From NCBI GenBank assembly GCA_965217265.1, contig CBDCHP010000014.1, forward strand, positions 1 to 10,278: a stretch of DNA of 10,278 bases, read 5' to 3'. Shown piece after piece: positions 1 to 6,868 of this stretch (the stretch's first letter is position 1; the number at the start of each line of letters is the position of its first letter). Both the position numbers and the translations under genes were made by a program. Below the pieces are notes generated by a model, which worked only from the letters and a program-made list of their open reading frames with translations, was not told the origin of the DNA and did not search any database. This DNA comes from JAGRGG01 sp965217265. Its GTDB lineage: Bacteria; Pseudomonadota; Alphaproteobacteria; Geminicoccales; Geminicoccaceae.

Positions 1-21
1 CCCGCCGAGGGAATATCGCGT

Positions 22-53
22 AAAAAAGGCCCCGGTGCGGCAGCACCGGGGCC
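22..53 (-). terminator. Intrinsic terminator of the phasin gene
   Basis: An 11-bp perfect stem (28-38 with 43-53, GC-rich) closes a four-base loop (39-42). On the minus strand it is followed directly by six T residues (the A-run at 22-27). It lies about 57 nt past the phasin stop codon and is a textbook Rho-independent terminator for minus-strand transcription. The plus strand has no T-tract on the other side, so it is one-directional. Confidence 0.9.
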
Positions 54-61
54 TTCAGCGA

Positions 62-94
62 GGCGGTCCGAGCGGGAGGCGGGTCCGGACCGCC
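62..94 (-). other. Second hairpin in the phasin 3' UTR
   Basis: A perfect 9-bp inverted repeat, GGCGGTCCG (62-70) and CGGACCGCC (86-94), encloses a 15-nt loop. It lies between the phasin stop codon and the terminator at 22-53, so the phasin mRNA should end in two stacked hairpins. It has no T-tract and is unlikely to terminate alone. A role in protecting the 3' end of an abundant mRNA is inference. Confidence 0.5.
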
Positions 95-109
95 GGCTCA
101 AGCCGCGCT

Positions 110-475
110 TTAGGCGGCGAGCGTCTTCGCGTCCTCGAAATTCTTCTGCACGCGCGCCGTCACGAGGCCGGCGACCTCCTTTTGCGCCTTGAGGCCGAGA
201 TCAGTCTGCTCCTTGCCGATCGTCAGCGCCCGCTCGGTCACGGCCTTGGTCTCGGCGAACAGATCCTCGGGCTTACGGTTGACGACGTTGCCCTTGAACA
301 GGCTCTCGGCGTGCTTCAGCGCGTCGCTGATCCAGGCGTACTGCAGCTTGGCGATCGACTGGGTGGCGCCCAACATGATCTTGCGCGCCTCGACCATCGT
401 GTCGATGTTGGCCTTTTGCATCGCGGTAACCGCTTCGACGTTCATCTTCGGCGCGTCGTGTTTCCTGTCAGCCAT
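110..475 (-). CDS. Phasin family protein
   Basis: A 121-residue, mostly alpha-helical, amphipathic protein without signal peptide or membrane segment, resembling the Phasin_2 family of alphaproteobacteria. Phasins coat polyhydroxyalkanoate granules in the cytoplasm and control granule number and size. Support comes from the short length, an N-terminal segment with the pattern VEAVTAMQKANIDTMVEARK (residues 13-32), a central helix around ISDALKHAESLF, a Lys/Glu-rich second half with AQKEV near residue 97, and the lack of cysteines. The ATG at 473-475 has AGGAG about 8 nt upstream on the minus strand. The gene is 189 bp downstream of lpd but has its own promoter, flanked by two TGC-N3-GCA dyads (516-535, 568-587), which fits PHB-dependent control by a PhaR-type repressor. 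Two hairpins follow the stop. Which of the organism's phasins this is, and whether it is PHB-bound, cannot be told. No pha genes lie in the window. Confidence 0.88.
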   Translation of the reverse strand: MADRKHDAPKMNVEAVTAMQKANIDTMVEARKIMLGATQSIAKLQYAWISDALKHAESLFKGNVVNRKPEDLFAETKAVTERALTIGKEQTDLGLKAQKEVAGLVTARVQKNFEDAKTLAA

Positions 476-515
476 GGTCCGTCTCCTCGTTTAGGGGTGA
501 TCTCATCCGGCAGTA

Positions 516-535
516 TTTTGCTGCGCTGCACAAAA
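516..535. promoter_or_regulatory. Candidate PhaR-type operator, proximal copy
   Basis: A dyad of the form TTT-N2-TGC-N3-GCA-N2-AAA. Its core CTGC-GCT-GCAC is one base off the CTGC-N3-GCAG element described for the PHB-responsive repressor PhaR of Paracoccus. It overlaps the proposed -10 box of the phasin promoter and the expected transcription start. A second copy, differing at one of 20 bases, lies exactly 52 bp away. That PhaR binds here is inferred from the motif plus the phasin context. Confidence 0.6.
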
Positions 536-562
536 GATAGGAAGAGCGACGGGCGGGCGCAA
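534..562 (-). promoter_or_regulatory. Sigma70-like promoter of the phasin gene
   Basis: On the minus strand TTGCGC (557-562) and TATCTT (534-539) are separated by exactly 17 nt. Each hexamer matches the housekeeping consensus at four positions. The start point would fall near 527, leaving a 5' UTR of about 50 nt that contains the AGGAG ribosome site. The promoter sits between the two operator dyads, an arrangement suited to repression. Confidence 0.55.
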
Positions 563-567
563 GGTCG

Positions 568-587
568 TTTTGCTGCGTTGCACAAAA
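568..587. promoter_or_regulatory. Candidate PhaR-type operator, distal copy
   Basis: A second TTT-N2-TGC-N3-GCA-N2-AAA dyad with core CTGC-GTT-GCAC. It differs from the copy at 516-535 at a single central base and lies just upstream of the proposed -35 box. The 52-bp spacing is about five helical turns, so both sites face the same side of the DNA. The near identity of two 20-mers in an otherwise unrelated intergenic region is direct sequence evidence; the regulator's identity is inferred. Confidence 0.6.
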
Positions 588-612
588 TATTGGCCAGGCG
601 GATGACGGCTGA

Positions 613-648
613 TCATCCCCCGGCACCGCGGGTCGCGCCGGGGGATGA
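613..648 (-). terminator. Hairpin downstream of lpd
   Basis: A perfect 12-bp inverted repeat (613-624 with 637-648) with a 12-nt loop begins 17 nt after the lpd stop codon. The stem is strong and GC-rich, but no T-run follows on either strand. It may therefore act as a 3' end-stabilising structure or a weak terminator rather than a classical intrinsic one. It separates lpd from the phasin promoter. Confidence 0.5.
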
Positions 649-664
649 AGCGGACCGACGCGGA

Positions 665-2077
<1,413 letters not shown>

Positions 2078-2196
2078 CCGCGCATCCTCCTGCGATGAAG
2101 CTGTTGCCGGGCGACAACTTAGTGTCGGGTCTTGGCCGCGTCACCCTTGAGCGGTGGGGCATGAACGCGCGGGAGCCGTCGGCGCGCTTGTTTTGC

Positions 2197-2225
2197 TTGA
2201 CATGGGGCCGCGCGCGGTGCTCGAA
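2197..2225 (+). promoter_or_regulatory. Possible promoter of the small ORF/RNA unit
   Basis: A perfect -35 hexamer TTGACA (2197-2202), preceded by GC as is common in alphaproteobacteria, lies about 45 nt before the extended Shine-Dalgarno. The -10 is poor: the best candidate is a TCGAAA-like hexamer at a slightly long spacing. The consensus -35 and the position support it; the weak -10 keeps confidence low. Confidence 0.3.
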
Positions 2226-2247
2226 AGCGTGCATGGGTGCAACCAGC

Positions 2248-2263
2248 AGAAAGGAGGTGATCC
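2248..2263 (+). promoter_or_regulatory. Extended Shine-Dalgarno, 16-nt match to 16S tail
   Basis: AGAAAGGAGGTGATCC is the exact reverse complement of the 16S rRNA 3' terminus as usually found in alphaproteobacteria (ending GGATCACCTCCTTTCT). It covers the whole tail, not only the CCUCC core. The core AGGAGG lies 7 nt before the ATG at 2265. Ordinary genes in this window show only 4-6 matching bases, or none. This is the strongest single piece of evidence that the short ORF behind it is, or was, translated. Confidence 0.75.
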
Positions 2264-2264
2264 G

Positions 2265-2342
2265 ATGTCAAGTGGGATAACGGTACTGTCGCGTGGGTCC
2301 GTTCTCGTGTTGGCCGCGGAGCAGCCTTCGCGTCTGACCTGA
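2265..2342 (+). CDS. Small ORF, 25 aa, unknown function
   Basis: A 25-codon reading frame (ATG to TGA) encodes a peptide beginning MSSGITVLSRGSVLVLAAEQ, with a hydrophobic middle (VLVLAA) and a single Arg before it. It has no cysteine, no aromatic residue and no signal peptide. I recognise no family. It is supported by the 16-nt Shine-Dalgarno with ideal spacing, a TTGACA box upstream, and an intrinsic terminator 57 nt after its stop. The frame is open upstream as far as an ATG at 2154, but that longer version has no comparable ribosome site and the 25-codon start is preferred. It could be a true microprotein, a leader peptide, or part of a dual-function RNA. The terminator in front of the next gene makes an attenuation role for the downstream TPR gene possible but unproven. 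Confidence 0.5.
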   Translation: MSSGITVLSRGSVLVLAAEQPSRLT

Positions 2343-2353
2343 GACGCCGACGG

Positions 2354-2388
2354 CCGGGGTTTCCCGGTCTAGGGCTGTCGTGACAGCC
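2354..2388 (+). ncRNA. Two hairpins after the small ORF
   Basis: Between the small ORF's stop and its terminator lie CCGGG-GTTT-CCCGG (2354-2367) and GGCTGT-CGTG-ACAGCC (2373-2388), both perfect short stems with four-base loops. With the terminator hairpin they give three consecutive stem-loops. This suggests a structured 3' region, as in a small mRNA or a trans-acting sRNA. I know no RNA family that matches. Confidence 0.35.
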
Positions 2389-2398
2389 GTTGCCACGG

Positions 2399-2430
2399 AA
2401 AGGTCGCCGCTATCGGCGGCCTTTCTTTTT
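2399..2430 (+). terminator. Intrinsic terminator of the small unit
   Basis: An 11-bp stem (2399-2409 with 2414-2424, one G-U pair) with loop CTAT is followed by a T-rich run to 2430 (TTTCTTTTT, including the stem's own last Ts). It is on the plus strand, 57 nt past the small ORF and 89 nt before the TPR gene, with no other plus-strand gene upstream. It therefore marks the end of a separate short transcript, or an attenuator in the TPR leader. Confidence 0.88.
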
Positions 2431-2518
2431 CGGCCGGCCACGATGGTCTAGCCACGCGCGCGGCCGTCGCTTAAACCGGTGCCATAGTTGTGATCGACGG
2501 ACTGATGGGACGTTTTAG

Positions 2519-3613
2519 ATGGCGCGGCTGAAGCGGCTCGTTCTTCTCTGGCTCGTGGTCCTCGTCGTGGGCTTGGCCTTAAATGCTCCCGCCAAGGCCG
2601 ACGACATGAACCAGACCTACGAGACCGGGCTCAGCCTGTTCCAAGCGGGGCGTTACGAGGAAGCACTACCCTACTTTCGCCAGTCGCTGGTGCTGGCGGA
2701 AGCGCGTTTCGGGTCCAATGACCCGGCGGTCTCGGTTGAACTCAACAACCTCGCCGAGGTCTTGCGCCTCCTCAGGCGCTACGACGAGGCGCGGTCGCTC
2801 TACGAGCGCGCCTTGGCACTCGACGAACGCCAGGGCAGCGACGAGGTCGCCATCGCGACGAGCCTGAACAACCTCGCTTTGCTCGACCGGGCCGAAGGGC
2901 GCTACGACGAGGCGCAAGCGCGCTACGACCGCGCCCTGGACCTGCTGCAGAAGGCCTTGGGCCCACGCCACCCGAGCGTCGCTAAGTCTTTGAACAACCT
3001 CGCGATCCTCTACCAATTGCGGGGCAGGCCCGACGATGCCCTGCCGCTCATCGACCGCGCGGCCGACATCGCGCTCGAAGCCCTCGGCCCGGACGACCCG
3101 ACGACCCAGTCCTTGCGCCGCAACCAGACGATGCTCGCCCAACTCGTGACCGTGACGACGCCGAAGCCGACGCCTCCACAGGTCGAGACGGCATCACGGG
3201 AAGTTCCGCTCGCGGTCGAGCGGCTGAAGCCGTTCGAGCCGGCCCAAACGAGCCCGCCGCCGCCGGTAGCACCGAAGGTCCCCTCGGCCGCCGCCGCATC
3301 GGTCGAGCCCGCCGCCCCACGCCCGGCCCCGACCAGCGGTAGTGCCGGCAGCGGCGGCGGCGACGCTTACGCCATCCACCTCGCCTCGGTGCGCGGGCAG
3401 GGGGCCGTCGGGGCCGAGTGGCAACGCCTCGCCAAGCTCTACGGCCTGCCGGCCAACATGGACGTCAGGCCGGCGCAGCGGATCGACGTGGGCGGCAAGG
3501 GCACGTTCTACCGCGTGCTCGGCGGGCAGTTCGCCAGCAAGGCTGAGGCGCAGGACGCCTGCACGTCGCTCTTGCCCGCAGGCACCTACTGCGAGGCGCT
3601 TCGGGCCGAATAG
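2519..3613 (+). CDS. Secreted TPR protein with C-terminal SPOR domain
   Basis: A 364-residue exported protein. Residues 1-27 form a Sec signal peptide (MARLKR, a hydrophobic core, then AKA before DD). Four tetratricopeptide repeats of the kinesin-light-chain type follow (about 30-64, 72-105, 114-147, 156-189), marked by repeated NNLA and YDEA motifs and spacers such as LGPRHPSVAKS. A Pro/Ala-rich linker (about 210-280) leads to a SPOR-like domain (281-362: YAIHLASV, then FYRVLGGQFASKAEAQDAC). SPOR domains bind denuded septal peptidoglycan, so the protein probably sits in the periplasm as a cell-wall-associated scaffold; that role is inferred. The ATG at 2519 is chosen because it gives the complete signal peptide; the ribosome site is weak (GGGA, 8 nt upstream). 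An ATP-grasp gene follows after 64 bp with no terminator between, so co-transcription is likely. Two cysteines (348, 358) in the SPOR part could form a disulfide. Confidence 0.88.
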   Translation: MARLKRLVLLWLVVLVVGLALNAPAKADDMNQTYETGLSLFQAGRYEEALPYFRQSLVLAEARFGSNDPAVSVELNNLAEVLRLLRRYDEARSLYERALALDERQGSDEVAIATSLNNLALLDRAEGRYDEAQARYDRALDLLQKALGPRHPSVAKSLNNLAILYQLRGRPDDALPLIDRAADIALEALGPDDPTTQSLRRNQTMLAQLVTVTTPKPTPPQVETASREVPLAVERLKPFEPAQTSPPPPVAPKVPSAAAASVEPAAPRPAPTSGSAGSGGGDAYAIHLASVRGQGAVGAEWQRLAKLYGLPANMDVRPAQRIDVGGKGTFYRVLGGQFASKAEAQDACTSLLPAGTYCEALRAE

Positions 3614-3677
3614 CCGACCCCTTTGCTTCATCGCACAATTCAATCAACGAGCCTCTCGCCAGCCACCAGCAAGCCCC

Positions 3678-4862
3678 ATGCCCGACCCTTCGCGCGCCGT
3701 CCTCGTCGTCGGCAACTACCGCCCGACCCTCTCCGTCGTCCGATCGCTCGGCCGCGCCGGGCACCGGCTGATCGTGGGTGTCGAGCGCATGGGCGCCTAC
3801 GCCGAGCGCTCGCGCTACGCAAGCGGCGTCTGGCCGCACCCCGACCTGCGCGACGGGCCGGCCTTCGGCGCGGCCCTTCTCGACTACGTCGCCGAGCACC
3901 CCGACCTCGACGCCCTGTTCCCGGTCAGCGGCCTCGCCATCATGCGGGTCTGCGAAGTCTTCGATCGCCTGCCGCCGGGTCTGGCGGCGGCGATGCCGCA
4001 CCCGCGCCTCGTCGAACTGTGCGACCACAAGACCAAGCTGTTGGAGATGGCCGACGAGCTCGGCATTCCCTACCCCCGCTTCGCCTACGTCGACGACCTC
4101 GACGGGCTGAAGTCGGCGGCGGCGCGCATCGGCCTGCCGCTCGTCGTCAAGCCCGCAATCGCCGAGGAGCGGCTGTTCGGTGAGAAGGCGGCGATCTTCA
4201 AGGATCAGGATGCCTTCGACCGCACGTTCAAGGGTTGGCCCCCCGGCCAAGGCGCGCTGCTCGTCCAACGCTACGCCGAGGGGCCGCGCCACAACCTGCA
4301 CTTCGCCGCCAAGGACGGGCGGCTGCTGCGCTGCCTCGACTCGATCTCGCTACGCACCCAGCGCCCGAACGGCTCCGGGCTCACCGTCGAGAGCGTCGCC
4401 GTGCCGACGCCGCCCAAGCTGCGGGCGTGGTGCGCCGACATGCTAGGGGCGATGCGCTACACCGGCATCGGCTGCCTGCAGTTCCTGGTCGATCCGAAGG
4501 ACGACGCCGCCGCCTTTTTAGAGATCAACCCGCGCGTCGCCGCCGGCTACGGCGTGGCGCAGGCGGCGGGCCTCGACATGCCGACGCTCGCCCTCGACCT
4601 GAGCCTCGGCCGCGAGGTGCCGGCGCTCGCCGACGCCGAGGCCGGCTATCGCTACGGCACCCGCTACGCCTGGACCGAGGGCGACATCGCCGGCCTCAAG
4701 CTCGCGTGGCGGGGCGGCGAGGTCGGCACAGCAGAAGCGCTCGCCTGGCTCGGCCGGATCGCGAAGAGCGCTCTTCGCGCCGACGCGCATGCGAGCTGGA
4801 CCAAAGCTGACCCGCGCCCGACCTGCCTCATCCTGCGGCGTGCTCTAGGTTTGAAGAACTGA
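3678..4862 (+). CDS. ATP-grasp domain protein, substrate unknown
   Basis: A 394-residue cytoplasmic protein of the carbamoyl-phosphate-synthase-like ATP-grasp group. Such enzymes activate a carboxylate as acyl-phosphate and join it to an amine or other nucleophile. The first ~110 residues resemble a pre-ATP-grasp fold (AVLVVGNYRPTLSVVRSLGRAG). Next come the linker HKTKLLEMADELGIPYPRF, the nucleotide-binding strand LVVKPA with K158, the lid segment VQRYAEGPRHNLHF, and the metal-binding strand FLEINPR with E282 and N284. The substrate-specifying residues are not recognisable, so a peptide ligase, amino-acid ligase or biotin-carboxylase-like role all remain open. The ATG at 3678 is the first in-frame start after the TPR stop. 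It has no clear Shine-Dalgarno, consistent with coupling to, or readthrough from, the TPR gene. The stop codon (4860-4862) overlaps the left end of the terminator repeat. Confidence 0.85.
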   Translation: MPDPSRAVLVVGNYRPTLSVVRSLGRAGHRLIVGVERMGAYAERSRYASGVWPHPDLRDGPAFGAALLDYVAEHPDLDALFPVSGLAIMRVCEVFDRLPPGLAAAMPHPRLVELCDHKTKLLEMADELGIPYPRFAYVDDLDGLKSAAARIGLPLVVKPAIAEERLFGEKAAIFKDQDAFDRTFKGWPPGQGALLVQRYAEGPRHNLHFAAKDGRLLRCLDSISLRTQRPNGSGLTVESVAVPTPPKLRAWCADMLGAMRYTGIGCLQFLVDPKDDAAAFLEINPRVAAGYGVAQAAGLDMPTLALDLSLGREVPALADAEAGYRYGTRYAWTEGDIAGLKLAWRGGEVGTAEALAWLGRIAKSALRADAHASWTKADPRPTCLILRRALGLKN

Positions 4863-4985
4863 ACGCTTCGCGCGCGCTTTTTTGCCAGCGTTAACGTAGG
4901 AGATTGGCCTCAACGCCGAGGGCCAGCCCCGGACAAAAAACAAAAAACAAGAAAAAGGCTCCGCGCCAGCGGACGCGAAGCGTTC
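4861..4985. repeat. Bidirectional terminator repeat, copy 1
   Basis: Fills the convergent junction between the ATP-grasp and RTX genes. Terminal arms GAACGCTTCGCG (4861-4872) and CGCGAAGCGTTC (4974-4985) are a perfect 12-bp inverted repeat. Inside are T6 on the plus strand (4878-4883), a 25-nt core identical to copy 2 (4902-4926) that can fold as an imperfect hairpin, and an A-rich stretch (4934-4956) that reads as T-rich on the minus strand. Relative to copy 2 the left arm lacks 8 nt (TGCGCTGA), which removes the clean plus-strand hairpin but leaves its T-run. The right arm still forms a strong minus-strand terminator. Confidence 0.75.
4952..4981 (-). terminator. Intrinsic terminator of the RTX gene (repeat copy 1)
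   Basis: On the minus strand a 10-bp stem (two G-U pairs; 4972-4981 with 4958-4967) with a four-base loop is followed after one base by TTTTT and then a long T-rich stretch. It starts 7 nt after the RTX stop codon. It lies entirely inside the right arm of repeat copy 1. Confidence 0.8.
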
Positions 4986-4987
4986 TC

Positions 4988-6775
4988 CTAACCCTCGCGC
5001 GAGAAGGCGAGCCGTTCCAGCCCGCGGGCGGCGCCGGGCATGGGTTCATGCGCCGTCATGGTCTCGATGCCGCCGAGACCGGCGAGGTCGGCCGCATGGT
5101 AGCCGGGATCGTCGAAGAAGACCGGCAGTTCGTCGGGCTCGGGCGCGAAGGCGGCCGCCGGCTCGGCGAGGCCGAAGGAGGGGGCGACGGCCGGCGCGTC
5201 CATGAAGCCGGCGAGCATGTCGGCCGGGGGCGCGGTGGACATAGGTTTGGCCGGCAGGAGGCTTGCGAGATCGTGGCTCTCGCCGTCGTACTCGACGGTC
5301 TGAAAAGCCGTCTCGTGGCCGACATAGCCGTCGATGCGCGCGACGTCGGCGCCGCCCCGGCTCACGACGAGGCTGTCGCCGTCGAGCCGAGCCTCCAGGC
5401 CCCCGGTGCCGTCGATGCGCAGGCGGTTCGCGCCCTCGTGGTCGAAGATGGTGTCGGCCGGCCCCTCGGCGAGGCCGATCAGGTAGAGGTCGTCGCCGCC
5501 GCCGCCGTAGAGGGTATCGGTCCCGTCGCCGGTCAAGAGCATGTCGTCGCCGGCCTCGCCGTAGAGGAAATCATCGCCGCCGTCGCCGGCGAGCGTGTCG
5601 GCGCCGTCGCCGCCGTGGATCATGTTATCGCCCGCGTTGCCGAACAGGCGGTTGTCGCGCCCGTCGCCGGCGAGGTCGTGCGCCGTCGTGCCCTTGAGGT
5701 CGACGCTCTCGATCGCGTCCGGCACGCGCTGCGTGTAGTCGTTGGCACCCTCGGGCGCCCCTCGGGTCAGATCGTCGCCGAGGACGAAGGTGGCGCTGCC
5801 GTCGGACGTGAGCCAGGGGAAGGTCGACTTCAGGCTCGACGCGTAGCCGTCCTCGACGGCGAGGATGTCGTCGCCGCCCCCGACACCGTCGCCGCCGTCT
5901 TCCAAGGCGAAGTCGGCGAAATGGTCGATCTGCAAGACGTCGTCGCCGAGCCCGCCGCGCAACTCGTCGAGGCCCTCGCCGCCGATCAGCACGTCGTTGC
6001 CCGTGCCGCCGTCGAGGAGGTCGTCACCCTCGCCCCCGTCGAGGAGGTCGTCACCCTCGCCGCCGTCGAGGAGGTCGTCGCCGCCGCCGCCGTAGAGCCC
6101 GTCGTCGCCGGTATTGCCCTCGATCGCGTCGTCGCCACCGGCGCCGTAGATCGTGTCGTCGCCGCCGCCGCCGGCCAAACCGTCGTCGGCATCGCTGCCG
6201 ACGATGACGTCGTCGCCGTCCGTGCCGACCACGGCCTCGCCGACGTCGCCCAGCCCCTCCTCGTCGGGAACGGCCTCGACGGGCGGGGCCGCGGCCTCCG
6301 GCTCACCGGCAAGACCGGCTGCGGCGAGTTCGATCCCACCCTCCGGCAGGGCGGCCTCGGTCTCGTTCCCGGCCGAAGCCGTCTGCGCCGCGGCGAGCAC
6401 GTCTCCGTTGCCGCCCTCGACGTTGCCCAGCCGGACGCCGCCGGAAAGGCGGGTCAGCGCCTCGACGTCGATTGCCTCCCCGGCCGAGAAGAACGTGTTC
6501 GGCACGAGGGCAGGGGTATTGGTCAGGAGGGCCTGCAACCCGGCGTCGGCGGTGTGACCGGCGGTTTCGCCGCCGTCCGCCGGGACGGCCCCGGCGGGAA
6601 GAGCAGTGTCCCTCTCGCCCTCGGCGGACAACAAGTGCTCGGGCTTGCCGAGAAGGAGCAAACCGACGAAGCTGGCCGACACAGAAGCGCCCATGCCCGA
6701 CGCCGTCTGCTGGTGGGGGCGGCGGGCGTCACGCGGCTGACGGCCAGTGTCGCCCGAGGCTGCGAGCTGCGTCAT
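4988..6775 (-). CDS. RTX-type calcium-binding secreted protein
   Basis: A 595-residue, strongly acidic, cysteine-free protein with two blocks of RTX nonapeptides of the GGxGxDxLx type: residues 183-282 and about 370-432. They bind Ca2+ and fold as a parallel beta-roll outside the cell. Such proteins are exported by type I secretion using an uncleaved C-terminal signal; no Sec signal is visible and no ABC exporter genes are in the window. After block 2 comes the segment DGDSLVVSRGG...RIDGY (466-484), typical of the region that follows RTX repeats, then an Ala/Pro-rich tail of about 110 residues. The N-terminal 180 residues (Gln/Ala/Gly-rich, one hydrophobic patch at FVGLLLLG) match nothing I recognise, and no protease or lipase motif is seen. 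The start is ATG 6775 (GAGGA 8 nt upstream) rather than an in-frame TTG at 6793 without a ribosome site. The gene converges on the ATP-grasp gene through a terminator repeat. Confidence 0.85.
   Translation of the reverse strand: MTQLAASGDTGRQPRDARRPHQQTASGMGASVSASFVGLLLLGKPEHLLSAEGERDTALPAGAVPADGGETAGHTADAGLQALLTNTPALVPNTFFSAGEAIDVEALTRLSGGVRLGNVEGGNGDVLAAAQTASAGNETEAALPEGGIELAAAGLAGEPEAAAPPVEAVPDEEGLGDVGEAVVGTDGDDVIVGSDADDGLAGGGGDDTIYGAGGDDAIEGNTGDDGLYGGGGDDLLDGGEGDDLLDGGEGDDLLDGGTGNDVLIGGEGLDELRGGLGDDVLQIDHFADFALEDGGDGVGGGDDILAVEDGYASSLKSTFPWLTSDGSATFVLGDDLTRGAPEGANDYTQRVPDAIESVDLKGTTAHDLAGDGRDNRLFGNAGDNMIHGGDGADTLAGDGGDDFLYGEAGDDMLLTGDGTDTLYGGGGDDLYLIGLAEGPADTIFDHEGANRLRIDGTGGLEARLDGDSLVVSRGGADVARIDGYVGHETAFQTVEYDGESHDLASLLPAKPMSTAPPADMLAGFMDAPAVAPSFGLAEPAAAFAPEPDELPVFFDDPGYHAADLAGLGGIETMTAHEPMPGAARGLERLAFSREG
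6011..6091 (-). repeat. Three 27-bp tandem repeats in the RTX gene
   Basis: Three units starting GTCGAGGAGGTCGTC (6011-6037, 6038-6064, 6065-6091) are nearly identical at DNA level. They encode consecutive LLDGGEGDD-type nonapeptides (residues about 233-259). Units 1 and 2 differ at one base; unit 3 drifts at its end. Identity at silent positions shows recent duplication or gene conversion, beyond what protein-level repetition requires. Confidence 0.85.
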
Positions 6776-6868
6776 GGCGTCGGTCCTCGGCAAAAGGTAA
6801 GGTTAACTTTCGCATCTAACCGAGGATTCGAGCGCGACACAACGGTGAATTTCAACTAGAAAGTAAAA

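Larger units (their letters stand above)
2078..2518. other. 441-bp interval without a large gene
   Basis: The interval between the lpd start and the TPR gene holds a small plus-strand unit, described in separate entries: a -35-like TTGACA at 2197, an extended Shine-Dalgarno and 25-codon ORF at 2248-2342, and hairpins ending in a terminator at 2399-2430. It must also contain the lpd promoter on the minus strand. One weak candidate there is GTGACG-N17-TAAGTT, ending about 50 nt upstream of the GTG. Nothing coding is supported in 2431-2518, which should carry the promoter of the TPR gene; I see no convincing hexamers there. Confidence 0.6.

Noticed and set aside
2166..2195. A third, partial copy of the terminator repeat (AACGCGCG...CGCGC followed by TTGTTTT)
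   Set aside because: The similarity is limited to a 5-bp GC stem and a short T-rich stretch. The 25-nt core and GAACGCT arms are missing, and no plus-strand gene ends here.
2248..2263. A displaced fragment of a 16S rRNA gene
   Set aside because: The match is only 16 nt, is the complement of the rRNA tail rather than rRNA sense sequence read on the ORF strand, and stops where rRNA complementarity would continue. Its spacing to an ATG makes a ribosome binding site the better reading.
4904..5000. A small basic protein encoded by the repeat (frames starting LASTPRAS in both copies)
   Set aside because: The shared peptide only reflects the identical 25-nt core. Downstream the frames diverge with no conserved stop, and copy 1 has no start codon in the equivalent position.
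6011..6091. A CRISPR or satellite array, because of the 27-bp periodicity
   Set aside because: The units are contiguous with no spacers, and they encode in-frame RTX nonapeptides.
6791..6793. A TTG start for the RTX gene, giving 601 residues
   Set aside because: No Shine-Dalgarno precedes it, whereas the ATG at 6775 has GAGGA at a good distance.
4904..6859. A 651-codon plus-strand open frame antisense to the RTX gene, with repeated VVAAAAVE-like segments
   Set aside because: Its repetition is the complement of the RTX nonapeptide codons. It starts inside the terminator repeat and has no initiation signal or recognisable domain.
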